Part shown: positions 40,211-50,042 of the stretch, piece after piece
Layout of the letters: each line of letters begins with the position of its first letter
Position numbering within the stretch: the first letter of the stretch is position 1
From: Guptibacillus hwajinpoensis
GTDB taxonomy: Bacteria > Bacillota > Bacilli > Bacillales > Guptibacillaceae
Direction: 5' to 3'
Assembly (NCBI RefSeq): GCF_020171785.1
Contig: NZ_JAIVAE010000011.1
Coordinates: forward strand, 62,001-126,000
Length of the DNA stretch: 64,000 nt
Translations under genes and position numbers: made by a program
Notes under the pieces: model-generated
Told to the model about the DNA's origin: nothing
Databases searched by the model: none
Seen by the model: only the letters and a program-made list of their open reading frames with translations

Positions 40211-42031
40211 ATGAGTGGCAGAATCCCAGAAGAAAAAATTGAAGCGATTCGCCGATCCACAGATATTGTTGATGTGATTAGCGATTATGTCCAACTGAAA
40301 AAGCAAGGAAGAAATTTCTTTGGCCTTTGTCCTTTTCACGGTGAAAGCACTCCTTCATTTTCAGTAGCGCCGGACAAGCAAATTTATCATTGCTTCGGAT
40401 GTGGTGCTGGCGGTAACGCTTTTTCGTTTTTAATGGAAATTGAAGGATATAACTTTGTCGAAGCTGTTCAAAGTCTTGGACAAAAATCTGGTATCGACTT
40501 ACCTGAAGTGCAAGAGAATCAAAGCGGTAGCGCAAAAACAAATTCTGAGAATGACACCATATATAAGGCCCATGACTTTCTCGCTAAACTATACAATCAT
40601 TGTATGGTTAAGACACCGGAAGGCGAACAAGCCCGTGCTTATCTTAATGAACGAGGTTTTTCGAAAGAAATGATTGAAAAGTTTCAGTTAGGCTTTGCAC
40701 CTGATTCTTGGGACTATGCAACATCGTATTTGGAAAAAAGAAACTACCCTCTCGCAAAAGTGGCTGACGCAGGTTTACTCGCCAAAAGAGAATTTGATGG
40801 AAAGTATTTCGATCGCTTTCGAAATCGAATTATGTTTCCAATCTGGGATCCAAAAGGTAGACCTGTTGCATTTGGAGGAAGAATCATAGGTGAGGGCGAA
40901 CCGAAATATCTAAATAGCCCAGAGACAAAGCTTTTTCAAAAAGGAAAGTTTCTCTATGGTTTTCATTTAACTCGTTCAGCCATTCGCTTAAAAGATCAGG
41001 CAATCCTATTAGAAGGTTATGTTGATGTGATTACAGCATACGGAAATGGGGTACAAAACGTTGTAGCAAGTTTAGGTACGGCTTTAACGAAGGATCAAGC
41101 AAAGCTGCTGCGAAGACAGACAGAGTCTGTGGTCATTTGTTATGACTCAGATAAGGCTGGAACCAATGCTGCCACAAGAGCGGCAGACGAATTAATGGAA
41201 GCCGGGTGCTACGTTAGAATAGCAAAAATGCCAGGTGGACTAGATCCCGATGACTATATCCGGACATACGGTGCAGAACGGTTTGAAAAGGATGTAATAG
41301 GGGCAGCGCCAACGGTAATGGCTTTCAAAATGGAGGTTTTTCGATCAGGAAAAAACCTATCGGATGAAGGAGAACGAATCCGCTATATCGAAGAAGTACT
41401 TAAAGAAATTAGCCGTCTTCCTAATGCGGTTGAACGCGATCATTATTTAAGACAGCTAGCGGAAGAATTCTCACTTTCACTCGATGCTTTAAAGCAGCAG
41501 GTTTCCCAGTTTTTTAAAGAGGGGAAGAAAAGTAAGGATAATGCTCCTCCGAAAAGGGATAATAATGCTAGGAAAAATTTCTATGTTAAGAAAAAGCTCT
41601 TACCAGCATTCCAGAATGCAGAACGTATCTTACTTGCTTATATGATGCGTGATCTGGAAGTGGCAGAAAAAGTACAGGAAGAGGTTGGCGGTTCGTTTAA
41701 TATTGACGAGCATAGTGCGATTGCTGCATACCTGTATAGCTTTTATGCTAACGGCCATGAAGCTGACGTGAGTCAATTCATGGAGCAGCTGACTGATCCT
41801 AACCTTGTCAAAATTGCTTCTGAACTGGCCATGATGGATTTAAATAATGACGTGTCGGACAAAGAATTACATGATTATATCCGACAGGTGTTAAATTATC
41901 CAGAATGGATAAAGATAGAAGAGAGAGAAAAAGAAAAGAAAGAAGCGGAAATGAAGCAAGATTTTGTCCAGGCAGCCAAGATCGCTATGGAAATTCTTGA
42001 AATGAAAAAGAACTTAAAAAATTCATTTTAA
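40211..42031 (+). CDS. dnaG: DNA primase
   Basis: Synthesises RNA primers at the replication fork. The 606-residue protein has the N-terminal zinc finger CPFH and CFGCGAGG, the TOPRIM catalytic core with LLEGYVDVI and YDSDKAG, and the C-terminal helicase-binding domain. The start follows the yqxD stop by 19 bases with a GGTGAT site. sigA follows, the classical macromolecular synthesis order. Confidence 0.97.
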   Translation: MSGRIPEEKIEAIRRSTDIVDVISDYVQLKKQGRNFFGLCPFHGESTPSFSVAPDKQIYHCFGCGAGGNAFSFLMEIEGYNFVEAVQSLGQKSGIDLPEVQENQSGSAKTNSENDTIYKAHDFLAKLYNHCMVKTPEGEQARAYLNERGFSKEMIEKFQLGFAPDSWDYATSYLEKRNYPLAKVADAGLLAKREFDGKYFDRFRNRIMFPIWDPKGRPVAFGGRIIGEGEPKYLNSPETKLFQKGKFLYGFHLTRSAIRLKDQAILLEGYVDVITAYGNGVQNVVASLGTALTKDQAKLLRRQTESVVICYDSDKAGTNAATRAADELMEAGCYVRIAKMPGGLDPDDYIRTYGAERFEKDVIGAAPTVMAFKMEVFRSGKNLSDEGERIRYIEEVLKEISRLPNAVERDHYLRQLAEEFSLSLDALKQQVSQFFKEGKKSKDNAPPKRDNNARKNFYVKKKLLPAFQNAERILLAYMMRDLEVAEKVQEEVGGSFNIDEHSAIAAYLYSFYANGHEADVSQFMEQLTDPNLVKIASELAMMDLNNDVSDKELHDYIRQVLNYPEWIKIEEREKEKKEAEMKQDFVQAAKIAMEILEMKKNLKNSF

Positions 42032-42079
42032 GATAATGACTGATTTTTATTGTTGAGATGTATGGAAGGAGGGGATCGA

Positions 42080-43195
42080 ATGGCTGAAAAACCAACTCGC
42101 CAACCGGCGGAAGGTGAATTAACCATCGATCAAGTGAAAGAGCAGTTAGTAGAGCTTGGAAAGAAAACAAGCTTAATTACTTACTCTACGATCGTAGAAC
42201 GGTTGTCCCCATTTGAACAGGATTCCGATCAAATGGATGAATTCTTTGAATATCTAGAGGAACAAGGTGTTGAAGTCATCGAAGATACTTCTGATAATCC
42301 TTCGCCTCAAGAAGTTAATAAAGAAGAAGAATTTGATTTGAACGACTTAAGTGTTCCTCCGGGTGTCAAAATAAATGATCCGGTTCGTATGTACCTAAAA
42401 GAGATTGGCCGTGTAGACCTTCTTTCTGCGAAGGAAGAGATTAGTCTAGCACAACGTATCGAAGAAGGTGACGAAGAAGCTAAGCGTCGTCTCGCTGAAG
42501 CAAACCTTCGACTTGTTGTTAGTATTGCGAAAAGATACGTTGGACGAGGCATGCTCTTCTTAGATTTAATTCAAGAAGGGAACATGGGACTCATTAAAGC
42601 AGTTGAAAAATTCGATTATCGTAAAGGGTACAAATTTAGTACGTATGCAACGTGGTGGATTCGTCAAGCCATTACTCGAGCAATTGCAGACCAAGCTAGA
42701 ACGATACGTATTCCCGTTCATATGGTCGAAACGATTAATAAATTAATTCGAGTTCAGCGTCAACTTCTTCAAGATCTTGGACGTGAACCATCACCTGAAG
42801 AAATTGGTAAAGAAATGGATCTTTCTCCAGAGAAAGTCCGTGAAATTCTTAAGATTGCTCAAGAACCTGTCTCTCTTGAAACGCCTATTGGTGAAGAAGA
42901 TGACTCCCACCTTGGAGATTTTATTGAAGATCAAGATGCCCTTGCGCCATCGGATGCTGCAGCTTATGAGCTGTTGAAAGAGCAGCTTGAAGATGTTCTA
43001 GATACGTTAACTGACCGAGAAGAAAACGTATTGAGGCTTCGTTTCGGGCTAGACGATGGGCGAACAAGAACGCTAGAAGAAGTAGGACGCGTCTTTGGCG
43101 TTACGCGTGAGCGAATCCGACAGATTGAAGCAAAAGCTCTTCGTAAACTTCGCCATCCAAGCCGTAGCAAACGATTAAAAGATTTTCTAGAATAG
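42080..43195 (+). CDS. sigA: Primary sigma factor SigA
   Basis: The housekeeping sigma factor. The 371-residue length equals that of B. subtilis SigA. It has region 1.1 at the N-terminus, region 2 with the -10 contact [10 protein letters not shown], region 3, and the region 4 helix-turn-helix ending [19 protein letters not shown] chose the ATG at 42080 since GGAGGGG lies just before it; the frame is open further upstream. A terminator follows. Confidence 0.98.
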   Translation: MAEKPTRQPAEGELTIDQVKEQLVELGKKTSLITYSTIVERLSPFEQDSDQMDEFFEYLEEQGVEVIEDTSDNPSPQEVNKEEEFDLNDLSVPPGVKINDPVRMYLKEIGRVDLLSAKEEISLAQRIEEGDEEAKRRLAEANLRLVVSIAKRYVGRGMLFLDLIQEGNMGLIKAVEKFDYRKGYKFSTYATWWIRQAITRAIADQARTIRIPVHMVETINKLIRVQRQLLQDLGREPSPEEIGKEMDLSPEKVREILKIAQEPVSLETPIGEEDDSHLGDFIEDQDALAPSDAAAYELLKEQLEDVLDTLTDREENVLRLRFGLDDGRTRTLEEVGRVFGVTRERIRQIEAKALRKLRHPSRSKRLKDFLE

Positions 43196-43203
43196 ACTTA
43201 CTT

Positions 43204-43239
43204 ACTCTCTGACTGCTTAAGCGGTTAGAGAGTTTTTTT
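43204..43239 (+). terminator. Terminator after sigA
   Basis: ACTCTCTGAC pairs with GGTTAGAGAGT and a GC step, then TTTTTTT. Confidence 0.88.
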
Positions 43240-43455
43240 ATTATTTATTAGCGTTTATGTCTCATTCGTATTTAACTTGTTAATATAACTAATGAAGAAT
43301 TAAAGGATACATTTCTTGTCATTTATTTTACTGATTTTTCTTTCGTTTTGCAAATGACCCTTTTGAAAATAAAAGTACTGCCTCTTGTCCTAATAGGCTT
43401 TAGAGTCTTAGTAACAAAAAAATAATATATAAAATTATTTTTATTTTCTAAAATG

Positions 43456-43484
43456 TTGAAAAAATCGCCTCTAAAAGAGATAAT
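43456..43484 (+). promoter_or_regulatory. SigA-type promoter of the acyl-CoA dehydrogenase gene
   Basis: TTGAAA (43456-43461), 17 bases, GATAAT (43479-43484). Confidence 0.75.
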
Positions 43485-43488
43485 AAAA

Positions 43489-43502
43489 TGTAAGCGCATT
43501 CA
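43489..43502 (+). promoter_or_regulatory. cre site (CcpA operator)
   Basis: TGTAAGCGCATTCA fits the relaxed consensus WTGNAANCGNWNNCW in full. It begins 4 bases after the -10 box, at the expected start of transcription, where CcpA binding blocks initiation. This implies glucose repression of the fatty-acid genes. Confidence 0.7.
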
Positions 43503-43534
43503 ATTTGGTGGCATTTATAGGAGGTTATATGGTA

Positions 43535-44674
43535 ATGAATTTTGACTTAACGAAAGAGCAAAAAATGATTCAAAAGATGATTAGAGAGTTTGCAGATGAG
43601 AAGGTTGCGCCTGGTGCAGAACAAAGAGATAAGGAAAAGAGGTTTCCTAAAGAGATTTTTCAACAACTCGGTGAACTGGGTATTATGGGTCTTCCATTTC
43701 CGGAAGAGTATGGTGGTGGGGGAGCAGATACAATAAGCTTTGCCATTGTCGTAGAAGAATTAAGTCGTGCGTGCGGGTCAACTGGAATTACTTATTCCGC
43801 TCACGTATCGCTTGGAGGAGCACCGCTCCACCTCTTTGGCACAGAAGAACAGAAACAAAAATACCTTGCACCAATTTGTTCAGGAGAGTCATTGGGTGCA
43901 TTCGGATTAACAGAGCCTAATGCCGGATCAGATGCGGGAGGGACAGAAACAGAAGCCTTTCTCAATGATGGCCAGTGGATTATTAATGGGAATAAGTGCT
44001 ATATTACAAATGCATCTTACGCCGATCATCTTGCATTAACGGCGATTACTAATCGTAAAGACGGCGAAAAAGAAATTAGCGCGATAATTGCGCCTACTTC
44101 CGCACCTGGCTTTAGAGTGATTGATAATTATGAGAAATTAGGATTGCATTCGTCGAATACAACGGAACTTGTTATGGAAGACGTCGTCGTACCGGAGGAG
44201 AACCTACTTGGGAAGCGTGGAGATGGCTTCAGACAATTCCTTATGACGCTTGATGGTGGAAGGATAGGGATTGGTGCTATGGGTGTAGGAATTGCTCAGG
44301 CAGCTTATGAGAAGGCGTTACAGTATGCAAATGAACGGAAGCAGTTTGGTCGATCAATTTCACGTTTTCAAGCCATACAATTTAAATTAGCAGACATGGC
44401 TATGAAAATAGAATTAGCTCGTACAATGGTATACAAAGCTGCCTGGTTAAAAGACCAGGGTAAAAAGTTCACAAAAGAAGCCTCTATCTGCAAATTATAT
44501 GCTTCAGAAATCTGTATGGAAGTTTGCGACCAGGCAGTTCAAATTCACGGTGGAAATGGCTATATGCGTGATTATCATGTTGAACGTTATTTTAGAGACG
44601 CGAAACTACTTGAAATTGGCGAAGGAACATCAGAGATTCAACGAATGGTCATTGCTCGTGAAATTGGTTGTTAA
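43535..44674 (+). CDS. Acyl-CoA dehydrogenase
   Basis: FAD enzyme that oxidises acyl-CoA to trans-2-enoyl-CoA, the first step of beta-oxidation or branched acyl-CoA breakdown. The 379-residue protein has the N-terminal helical domain, the FAD-binding [12 protein letters not shown], and the C-terminal [12 protein letters not shown] and [13 protein letters not shown]; the catalytic glutamate is probably in EGT. GGAGG lies before two in-frame ATG codons, at 43529 and 43535; I took the second. It resembles B. subtilis YngJ. This pair is not between sigA and cccA in B. subtilis. Confidence 0.92.
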   Translation: MNFDLTKEQKMIQKMIREFADEKVAPGAEQRDKEKRFPKEIFQQLGELGIMGLPFPEEYGGGGADTISFAIVVEELSRACGSTGITYSAHVSLGGAPLHLFGTEEQKQKYLAPICSGESLGAFGLTEPNAGSDAGGTETEAFLNDGQWIINGNKCYITNASYADHLALTAITNRKDGEKEISAIIAPTSAPGFRVIDNYEKLGLHSSNTTELVMEDVVVPEENLLGKRGDGFRQFLMTLDGGRIGIGAMGVGIAQAAYEKALQYANERKQFGRSISRFQAIQFKLADMAMKIELARTMVYKAAWLKDQGKKFTKEASICKLYASEICMEVCDQAVQIHGGNGYMRDYHVERYFRDAKLLEIGEGTSEIQRMVIAREIGC

Positions 44675-44675
44675 A

Positions 44676-44695
44676 CTGAACGAGCGCTCGGTTAG
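44676..44695. promoter_or_regulatory. TetR-type palindromic operator candidate
   Basis: CTGAACGAGCGCTCGGTTAG has a perfect 10-base centre (CGAGCGCTCG) and 8 of 10 symmetric pairs. It lies between the dehydrogenase stop codon and the promoter of the synthetase gene and looks like the operators of TetR-family fatty-acid regulators. Confidence 0.5.
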
Positions 44696-44718
44696 AAGAG
44701 ATGTGTTAGGAATTACAT

Positions 44719-44746
44719 TTGATTCAGTGTACATGCGAATTATAAC
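44719..44746 (+). promoter_or_regulatory. SigA-type promoter of the acyl-CoA synthetase gene
   Basis: TTGATT (44719-44724), 16 bases, TATAAC (44741-44746), 25 bases before the gene. Confidence 0.5.
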
Positions 44747-44771
44747 ATGGTAATTAAAAAGGGGTGCGACT

Positions 44772-46427
44772 ATGACAAAATTGCTTCATGAGACAATTGG
44801 GGCGATGCTTGAGAGACAGGTTCATCAATTTGGCTCGAAAGAAGCTGTCGTATATGCAAAAGAAAATATTCGGTACACGTTCAGTGAATTTAATAGGGAA
44901 GTTAATTCAGTTGCCAAATCGCTGCTTGATTTAGGTGTGGTCAAAGGAGAGCATATTGCCGTATGGGCAACAAATGTACCAGAATGGCTACTATTGCAAT
45001 TTGCCACTGCTAAAATAGGTGCGGTGCTTGTTACTGTGAATACGAACTATCAGTCAACTGAATTAGAGTACGTTCTCAAGCAATCTGATGCCACTCATCT
45101 ATTTATAATTGATGGTTTCAAAGGTACTTCTTATCCAAAGGCCTTTCTTGATCTGACCAAAAGTGGTGACAAGGTTATTAATGGGAAATGTGCCTTGCAT
45201 GATCTCCCTTATTTAAAACATGCGATTTATATCGGATCAAATCCACAATCTTCTTTTATGTCATGGAATGAATTCATTCAATGTGGTAAATCAACGTCAG
45301 AAGAGGAGTTGGATATAAGAAAGAAAGAGCTTGATCCTGATGATGTGATCAATATGCAATATACGTCAGGGACTACTGGTTTTCCAAAAGGTGTTATGCT
45401 TACTCATTACAATATCCTTAATAACGGCTATCAGATTGGCCAGTGTATGAAATTAACAGAAGAAGATCGTCTTTGTATTCCTGTGCCATTCTTTCATTGT
45501 TTTGGCTGTGTATTAGGTACTTTAGCTGCTTTTTCAGCAGGAGCTACCATCGTTCCGATTGTCGAATTTGAGGCGAATCTTGTATTGAGGACGGTGGAAC
45601 AGGAGAAGTGCACAGCCCTACACGGTGTACCGACAATGTTTATTGCGGAGCTCAATCTTCCTGAATTTGATACCTTTGATTTGCGATCTTTGCGGACCGG
45701 AATAATGGCTGGAAGCCCTTGTCCAATTGAAGTGATGAAAAATGTGATGAACAAAATGAATATGGAAGAAATTACGATTGCTTATGGTCAAACGGAATCT
45801 TCTCCTGTTATTACCCAAACTAGAACGTATGACCCGGTTGAATACAGAGTAAATTCTGTTGGTCAGGCTTTACCTGGTGTTGAGGTTAAAATTGTAGATC
45901 CTCTAACGAGTAAAGAAGTTCAGGAAAATCAAATAGGAGAATTATGTACAAGAGGTTACCATGTGATGAAAGGATACTATCACATGCCTGATGCGACGAA
46001 GCAGGTAATTGATCAGGACGGTTGGCTACATACCGGAGATTTAGCGAAAATGAATGAGAGCGGGTATGTTCAGATTACAGGGCGTTTAAAAGATATGATT
46101 ATTCGTGGTGGGGAGAATGTGTACCCTCGTGAAATTGAAGAATTTTTGTATACACATCCTGCTGTTCAGGACGTTCAAGTTATTGGTGTTCCAGATGAGA
46201 AATATGGCGAAATCGTTGTAGCTTGTGTTCAATTGAAAGAGAATGAAACGATCACCCCTGCCGATATTCTTCATTTTTGTGAAGGGAAAATTGCACGATA
46301 TAAAATCCCGTCTCATATCTTTTTTGTCGATAACTATCCAATGACTGCTTCTGGAAAGATCCAAAAGTATAAACTCCGTGAAACCGCGGTAAAGTGGACT
46401 AATCTTAATTCTAAGTTAGAAAAATAA
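44772..46427 (+). CDS. Acyl-CoA synthetase (AMP-forming)
   Basis: Activates a fatty or branched-chain acid to its CoA ester through an acyl-AMP. The 551-residue protein has the AMP-binding motif YTSGTTGFPKGVMLTH near residue 200, AYGQTE, TGDLA, GRLKDMIIRGGENVYP and the catalytic C-terminal lysine in SGKIQKYKLR. It resembles B. subtilis YngI. Its neighbour is the acyl-CoA dehydrogenase, so the pair likely feeds substrates into beta-oxidation; the exact substrate is unknown. GGGGTGCG precedes the ATG. Confidence 0.92.
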   Translation: MTKLLHETIGAMLERQVHQFGSKEAVVYAKENIRYTFSEFNREVNSVAKSLLDLGVVKGEHIAVWATNVPEWLLLQFATAKIGAVLVTVNTNYQSTELEYVLKQSDATHLFIIDGFKGTSYPKAFLDLTKSGDKVINGKCALHDLPYLKHAIYIGSNPQSSFMSWNEFIQCGKSTSEEELDIRKKELDPDDVINMQYTSGTTGFPKGVMLTHYNILNNGYQIGQCMKLTEEDRLCIPVPFFHCFGCVLGTLAAFSAGATIVPIVEFEANLVLRTVEQEKCTALHGVPTMFIAELNLPEFDTFDLRSLRTGIMAGSPCPIEVMKNVMNKMNMEEITIAYGQTESSPVITQTRTYDPVEYRVNSVGQALPGVEVKIVDPLTSKEVQENQIGELCTRGYHVMKGYYHMPDATKQVIDQDGWLHTGDLAKMNESGYVQITGRLKDMIIRGGENVYPREIEEFLYTHPAVQDVQVIGVPDEKYGEIVVACVQLKENETITPADILHFCEGKIARYKIPSHIFFVDNYPMTASGKIQKYKLRETAVKWTNLNSKLEK

Positions 46428-46439
46428 ATGATATGAACT

Positions 46440-46476
46440 GGCATCAGTAATTGTGCTGATGCCGTTTGTTTTATTG
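46440..46476 (+). terminator. Terminator after the acyl-CoA synthetase gene
   Basis: GGCATCAG pairs with CTGATGCC across a 7-base loop, followed by GTTTGTTTT. Confidence 0.7.
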
Positions 46477-46644
46477 AGAAAATTTGCTATCATAGAGATA
46501 GAGTGAATAACTATGACAAATATGTGATTTGCCTCGCTTCCCCTTTTCTTTCATAGCGTTTTCAAGTAAAATAAGTTATGATTTGTTTACTCTTACATAT
46601 TTGGGGAAAACGACATCAGCGAATCGGTACAAGGAGGAAAAGAA

Positions 46645-47007
46645 ATGAAAAAGAATCCGCTTATTCCATTTGCTTGGACAGCCGTTATCGGATTAATTCT
46701 CATTATTGGTGTTTCTTTCTGGGCATTGCAACAGGACGGCAAAGAGAGCGCTGAGGGCGAAGGTGAAAAGCAAGAACAGGCTGAAGCAGCTGCACCTGAA
46801 GATATTTACGCTCAAAATTGTGCATCTTGTCACGGTGGTGATCTTGGTGGCCAGGTAGGACCAGCTCTAAATGCGGTTGGAGGAAAGTACTCCAAGGATG
46901 AAATTCTCGACATTATTAATAATGGTAAAGGCTCCGGAATGCCTGCGGGACTCATTCAAGGAGAACAGGCTGAAGCAGTTGCTCAGTGGCTTTCCGAGAA
47001 AAAATAA
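46645..47007 (+). CDS. cccA: Membrane-anchored cytochrome c550
   Basis: Small electron carrier on the outside of the membrane. The 120-residue protein has one N-terminal membrane helix (about 9-28), an acidic linker, and a class I cytochrome c domain with the heme site CASCH and an axial methionine in GSGMPAG. AAGGAGG precedes the ATG. It follows sigA directly in B. subtilis; here the acyl-CoA genes separate them. Indicates an aerobic respiratory chain. Confidence 0.93.
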   Translation: MKKNPLIPFAWTAVIGLILIIGVSFWALQQDGKESAEGEGEKQEQAEAAAPEDIYAQNCASCHGGDLGGQVGPALNAVGGKYSKDEILDIINNGKGSGMPAGLIQGEQAEAVAQWLSEKK

Positions 47008-47013
47008 GAAGCG

Positions 47014-47046
47014 AAAAAAGCTTTCTGTGAGAACAGGAAGCTTTTC
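47014..47046 (+). terminator. Terminator after cccA
   Basis: AAAAAAGCTTTCTGT pairs with ACAGGAAGCTTTT around GAGA. Confidence 0.8.
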
Positions 47047-47144
47047 TATTTGGAACAAAACCTAATTCCTTTTGATGCGAATTTCTGTTATCAATAAATG
47101 GTAAAGGGTAAACTATAAAGAAGAAAATTGGGTAAGGTGAAGAA

Positions 47145-47855
47145 ATGAACGATAAATTATTGTCAGAGCGTTTAAAAACGGTAGCAAACTTTGTTCCAGT
47201 AGGAAGTAGCGTAGCGGATATCGGATCTGATCATGCGTATTTACCTTGCTACTTAATGAATAAACAGCACATCACGTTTGCAGTAGCAGGTGAGGTAAAT
47301 GAAGGTCCATATCAATCAGCCGTTAACCAAGTTAAACGTAGCGGCTTCACGAGAGAAATCACAGTGCGTAAAGGTAATGGTCTTGAAGTACTTTCTCCTG
47401 GAGAAGTAGATGTTATTACAATTGCTGGAATGGGCGGTCAATTGATTCGCGATATTTTACTAGAGGGAAGAGAGAAGTTAGCGAACGTAAAGCGACTTGT
47501 TCTACAACCCAATGTGGCTGCACATCTTCTCCGTGAACGACTTTCCGATTTAGATTGGGAGCTAGTTGATGAATGCATTCTTGAAGAAGATCATAAGGTG
47601 TACGAAGTTCTTGTGTTCGATGCAGGAAACGGAAAGCGTCCTTATGAAGGAATGTCTGATAAAGAGCTACGAAAAAGTATGTTAGTTGGTCCGATACTTT
47701 TAAAAAATCAAAACGAAGCCTTCCGGACAAAGTGGCAAAATGAATTATCGAAGAGGGAACGGATCTTAACGTCGTTAACAAAAACACACGGTGTTTCAGA
47801 TAAAGAAGCACAGGTAAAAAATGAACGGGACATTATTAAGGAGGTTCTTTCATGA
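47145..47855 (+). CDS. trmK: tRNA m1A22 methyltransferase TrmK
   Basis: Methylates N1 of adenine 22 in tRNA. The 236-residue protein has the SAM-binding VADIGSDHAYLP in its Rossmann domain, TIAGMGGQLI, and a C-terminal coiled coil. AAGGTGAAG precedes the ATG. It overlaps yqfO by 4 bases (ATGA). Confidence 0.94.
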   Translation: MNDKLLSERLKTVANFVPVGSSVADIGSDHAYLPCYLMNKQHITFAVAGEVNEGPYQSAVNQVKRSGFTREITVRKGNGLEVLSPGEVDVITIAGMGGQLIRDILLEGREKLANVKRLVLQPNVAAHLLRERLSDLDWELVDECILEEDHKVYEVLVFDAGNGKRPYEGMSDKELRKSMLVGPILLKNQNEAFRTKWQNELSKRERILTSLTKTHGVSDKEAQVKNERDIIKEVLS

Positions 47856-48973
47856 GTAAGCTAGTTTCAGGACAGGCAATTATTCAAGAATTTGAATCCT
47901 GGTCTAAAAAGAAATATGCAGAAGAGGGAGACCCGATCGGGCTACAGGTTGGCAGTCTTAACAAGAAAATAAAGAAAGTCATGACTGCACTTGATGTGCT
48001 TCCCAATGTTGTTGAAGAAGCGGTGAATGAAGGTGTCGATTTAATCATAGCGCATCATCCTATTCTTTATCGACCGCTAAAAAAAATCAATTTAGATACA
48101 GCTCAAGGGAAAATGATTGAAACGCTGATTAAGCATGATATTGCAGTGTATGCTGCTCACACGAACTTGGATGTGGCCCCAGGTGGTGTGAACGATATGC
48201 TGGCAGAAGCGTTAGGATTAAAAGATACAAGCGTTCTCGTGGAAACATTTCAGAGAGAGCTAAAAAAGGTTGTCGTTTTTGTACCGGCATCTCACCAGGA
48301 AGAGGTAAGAAATGCTCTTGCTAACGCGGGAGCTGGCTCTATAGGAGAATATAGTGACTGTACCTTTACTTCTCAAGGGACAGGAAGGTTTAAGCCAACT
48401 GACCATGCACAGCCGTTCATTGGTAAGGCAGGCGCTTTAGAATCCGTAGATGAAGTGAAAATTGAAAGTATCTTCTATGCGGATCACCAAGCAGCAATCA
48501 TAAATGCTATAAAGAAGGCGCATCCATACGAAGAAGTAGCTTATGATATTTATCCACTTGATAATGAACCAGAAAAGTTAGGTCTAGGAAGAATTGGTCA
48601 ACTTGAAACTGAGATGAGCTTAGAAAGCTTTGCCGGTTTTGTGAAAGAAAAGCTTGGTGCAGGTGGCGTTCGGGTTGTCGGAGATCTCCAATCTACGATT
48701 AAAAAGGTAGCTGTATTAGGTGGAGACGGTAATAAATTTATAAACGCCGCTCGTTTTAGTGGAGCAGATGTTTTTGTCTCAGGTGATATTTATTACCACG
48801 TCGCACATGATGCTATGATCGAAGGGCTCCAAATCATAGATGCAGGACATAATATTGAAAAAATCATGATCGAGGGCGTGCGTAAGAAATTGTTAGCTTT
48901 TCTAGAAGAGAAGCGATATGAAACAGAGATTATTTCCTCTCAAGAAAAAACTGATCCATTTCAATTTAGATAA
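47852..48973 (+). CDS. yqfO: Nif3-like dinuclear metal centre protein YqfO
   Basis: A GTP cyclohydrolase 1 type 2/NIF3 family protein of 373 residues. The metal-binding histidines are in IIAHHPILYRP and AAHTNLDVAPGG, with the C-terminal pair in DIYYHVAHDA and DAGHNIEK. The long form carries an inserted PII-like domain in the middle (about 130-250). Role unclear. GGAGG lies before the ATG. Coupled to trmK. Confidence 0.92.
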   Translation: MSKLVSGQAIIQEFESWSKKKYAEEGDPIGLQVGSLNKKIKKVMTALDVLPNVVEEAVNEGVDLIIAHHPILYRPLKKINLDTAQGKMIETLIKHDIAVYAAHTNLDVAPGGVNDMLAEALGLKDTSVLVETFQRELKKVVVFVPASHQEEVRNALANAGAGSIGEYSDCTFTSQGTGRFKPTDHAQPFIGKAGALESVDEVKIESIFYADHQAAIINAIKKAHPYEEVAYDIYPLDNEPEKLGLGRIGQLETEMSLESFAGFVKEKLGAGGVRVVGDLQSTIKKVAVLGGDGNKFINAARFSGADVFVSGDIYYHVAHDAMIEGLQIIDAGHNIEKIMIEGVRKKLLAFLEEKRYETEIISSQEKTDPFQFR

Positions 48974-49003
48974 AAAATCCCGCCATTACTGGCGGGATTT
49001 TTT
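48972..49003. terminator. Bidirectional terminator, yqfO / ispH
   Basis: AAAAAATCCCGCCA pairs with TGGCGGGATTTTTT around TTAC, between convergent genes. Confidence 0.92.
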
Positions 49004-49004
49004 G

Positions 49005-49949
49005 TTACTTTTTCACTTTTACTTTAGGAAGGATTTTGGATGAAGGTACCTTTCTTTCCCGTACCCAAGTATCTTCATTTTCTGGATCATATTGATCAAG
49101 AAAACGGATCACTTCTTTCGTAATTGGAGTTGGAGTAGAAGCTCCAGCAGTCACACCGACTGTTTCAACTCCTTTGAGCCACTCAAGTTGTAATTCTGAA
49201 ATGTCGGTAATTCTGTATGCAGGTGTTCCTGCAACTTCAATTGATACTTGCGCAAGGCGGTTCGAATTATTACTTTTTGGGTCTCCGACGACAAGAACTA
49301 AATCTGTATCACCAGCCTGTTCGGCAACGGCTTCTTGACGTACTTGAGTAGCATTACAAATTTCATTATGGATAACGGCATGCGGATATCGTTCAGTCGC
49401 TCTTTCCATAATTTCTTGTACATCCCACTGACTCATTGTCGTTTGGTTTGTAATAATAATCTTTTCACTGTTAATTTGAAGAGCATCGACTTCTTCTGGT
49501 TTTTCAACAAGATGCACGATTTCAGGAGCGATTCCCATGGCTCCTTCAGGTTCGGGGTGTCCTTTTTTACCAATATAAATAACGTGATAGCCTTCTTGTT
49601 GTTTCTCACGAATTAAATCATGTGTTACCGTCACATCGGGGCAAGTAGCATCAAGGACAGTTAACCCCTTTTCTTCAGCTAGCTCACGAACTTGAGGCGA
49701 AACGCCATGAGCAGTGAAAATAACCGTTCCGGATTCTACCTTCTTAAGAATTTCCATACGGTTCGGTCCATCAAGGGTAATAATGCCATCATCTTCAAAA
49801 GCATCTGTTACATGTTTATTATGAACGATCATCCCGAGAATGAAAATCGGGCGCGGTAAAGTTTTATCAAGCGCTGCATTGCGTGCAATGACCATTGCAT
49901 CCACAACACCATAGCAATAACCTCTAGGTGAAATTTTAGTTACTTTCAT
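49005..49949 (-). CDS. ispH: HMBPP reductase IspH
   Basis: Last step of the MEP isoprenoid pathway, giving isopentenyl and dimethylallyl diphosphate. The 314-residue protein has the three cluster cysteines: GYCYG (C12), DATCPDV and EICNATQ. GAGGAGG lies before the ATG at 49949, which excludes the longer frame. Together with ispG at 59643 it shows the MEP route is used. Confidence 0.96.
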   Translation of the reverse strand: MKVTKISPRGYCYGVVDAMVIARNAALDKTLPRPIFILGMIVHNKHVTDAFEDDGIITLDGPNRMEILKKVESGTVIFTAHGVSPQVRELAEEKGLTVLDATCPDVTVTHDLIREKQQEGYHVIYIGKKGHPEPEGAMGIAPEIVHLVEKPEEVDALQINSEKIIITNQTTMSQWDVQEIMERATERYPHAVIHNEICNATQVRQEAVAEQAGDTDLVLVVGDPKSNNSNRLAQVSIEVAGTPAYRITDISELQLEWLKGVETVGVTAGASTPTPITKEVIRFLDQYDPENEDTWVRERKVPSSKILPKVKVKK

Positions 49950-50042
49950 CGAGTACCTCCTCAATCCATGGATGGATTGTTGTATAACTGATCTCTCCTA
50001 ATTATAAAGGAGATATCGAGATAACTCAACGAAACACGTTAG

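Larger units (their letters stand above)
43240..43534 (+). other. AT-rich gap before the acyl-CoA gene pair
   Basis: Nothing gene-like is seen in this AT-rich stretch. Its right end holds the promoter at 43456-43484 and the cre site at 43489-43502. Confidence 0.6.

Noticed and set aside
44499-44753. 84-residue frame over the end of the acyl-CoA dehydrogenase gene
   Set aside because: Mostly overlaps the dehydrogenase in another frame, has no ribosome site and would cover the palindrome and promoter of the next gene.
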